This document shows, piece by piece, positions 24,045-24,138 of a stretch of 24,138 nucleotides of DNA (positions are counted from its first letter, which is position 1; each line of letters starts with the position of its first letter). Where the stretch lies: assembly GCA_900546395.1 (NCBI GenBank), contig URDD01000040.1, positions 1-24,138 of the forward strand, read 5' to 3'. This DNA comes from an uncultured Bacteroidales bacterium. Lineage in GTDB: Bacteria > Bacteroidota > Bacteroidia > Bacteroidales > UBA932. The position numbers and the translations under genes were made by a program. The notes below the pieces were generated by a model. That model was not told the origin of the DNA. It did not search any database and worked only from the letters and a program-made list of their open reading frames with translations.

Positions 24045-24138
24045 TCAACTATTAACAGACAGGCTATTTCTTTGAATTACATCAGAACGATTTTCTTCTA
24101 TTTCCGCCTTGCATCGGTGAATTTGTTCCGGAAAATCA
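24045..24138 (-). CDS. Possible C-terminal end of a gene beyond the right edge
   Basis: On the minus strand one frame is open for 30 codons from the edge to a TGA at 24045-24047, ending NSLSVNS. The other two minus frames stop quickly. Base composition rises in GC here compared with the AT-rich stretch to the left. Thirty open codons is not significant alone, and I recognise no family. Confidence 0.3.
   Translation of the reverse strand, partial: DFPEQIHRCKAEIEENRSDVIQRNSLSVNS

Noticed and set aside
24031..24138. Open plus-strand frame reaching the right edge, with a hydrophobic-looking product
   Set aside because: It contains no ATG, starts in AT-rich leader DNA, and is too short to judge; the minus-strand frame fits the composition change better.

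Overview
The window looks like a chromosomal segment of a Bacteroidales bacterium, probably gut-associated. The grounds are the gene families (GH92 and GH130 glycan enzymes, DUF3575/DUF3868/FimB-Mfa2/DUF4906 pilus genes, N-terminal lipoboxes throughout), promoters of the Bacteroidetes TAnnTTTG type, and start sites that mostly lack strong Shine-Dalgarno sequences. Species cannot be read from the sequence. I saw no tRNA, rRNA, CRISPR array, transposase or phage gene.

Region 1 (1-5992, minus strand) is a mannoside/N-glycan operon transcribed leftwards: MFS transporter, GH130 mannosyl phosphorylase, secreted GH92 alpha-mannosidase, then a second GH92 lipoprotein cut by the left edge. The likely logic is that the GH92 enzymes strip alpha-mannose in the periplasm or at the surface, the transporter imports the remaining beta-mannosyl disaccharide, and GH130 splits it with phosphate in the cytoplasm. 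A divergent promoter pair (about 6015-6082) separates it from region 2.

Region 2 (6129-12396) is housekeeping. A RelA/SpoT-family alarmone enzyme with a damaged hydrolase site lies on the plus strand. Converging on it is a minus-strand series: GNAT-like protein, release factor 1 (prfA), a structured 130-nt gap, queuosine-precursor transporter (yhhQ), queF, and a PaaI-type thioesterase. The relA terminator lies inside the last codons of the thioesterase gene.

Region 3 (12566-13891, plus strand) is a compact set of three small membrane proteins: zinc ribbon-TM2, zinc ribbon-CD225/dispanin, and DUF2752. Their function is unknown; this is the least understood part of the window. Region 4 (14074-15509) is a divergent pair, tcdA (tRNA ct6A synthesis) and a thioredoxin-fold lipoprotein.

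Region 5 (15518-23722, minus strand) is a complete-looking type V pilus operon: DUF3575 barrel, DUF3868-OmpA-TPR protein, major pilin, FimB/Mfa2-type anchor, minor pilin, and a 1029-residue DUF4906 tip-like protein with an EF-hand-like loop. A strong intrinsic terminator directly after the major pilin gene could set the ratio of shaft to anchor and tip subunits. About 320 bases of AT-rich, apparently non-coding leader precede the operon, and the last 90 bases may hold the end of another gene.
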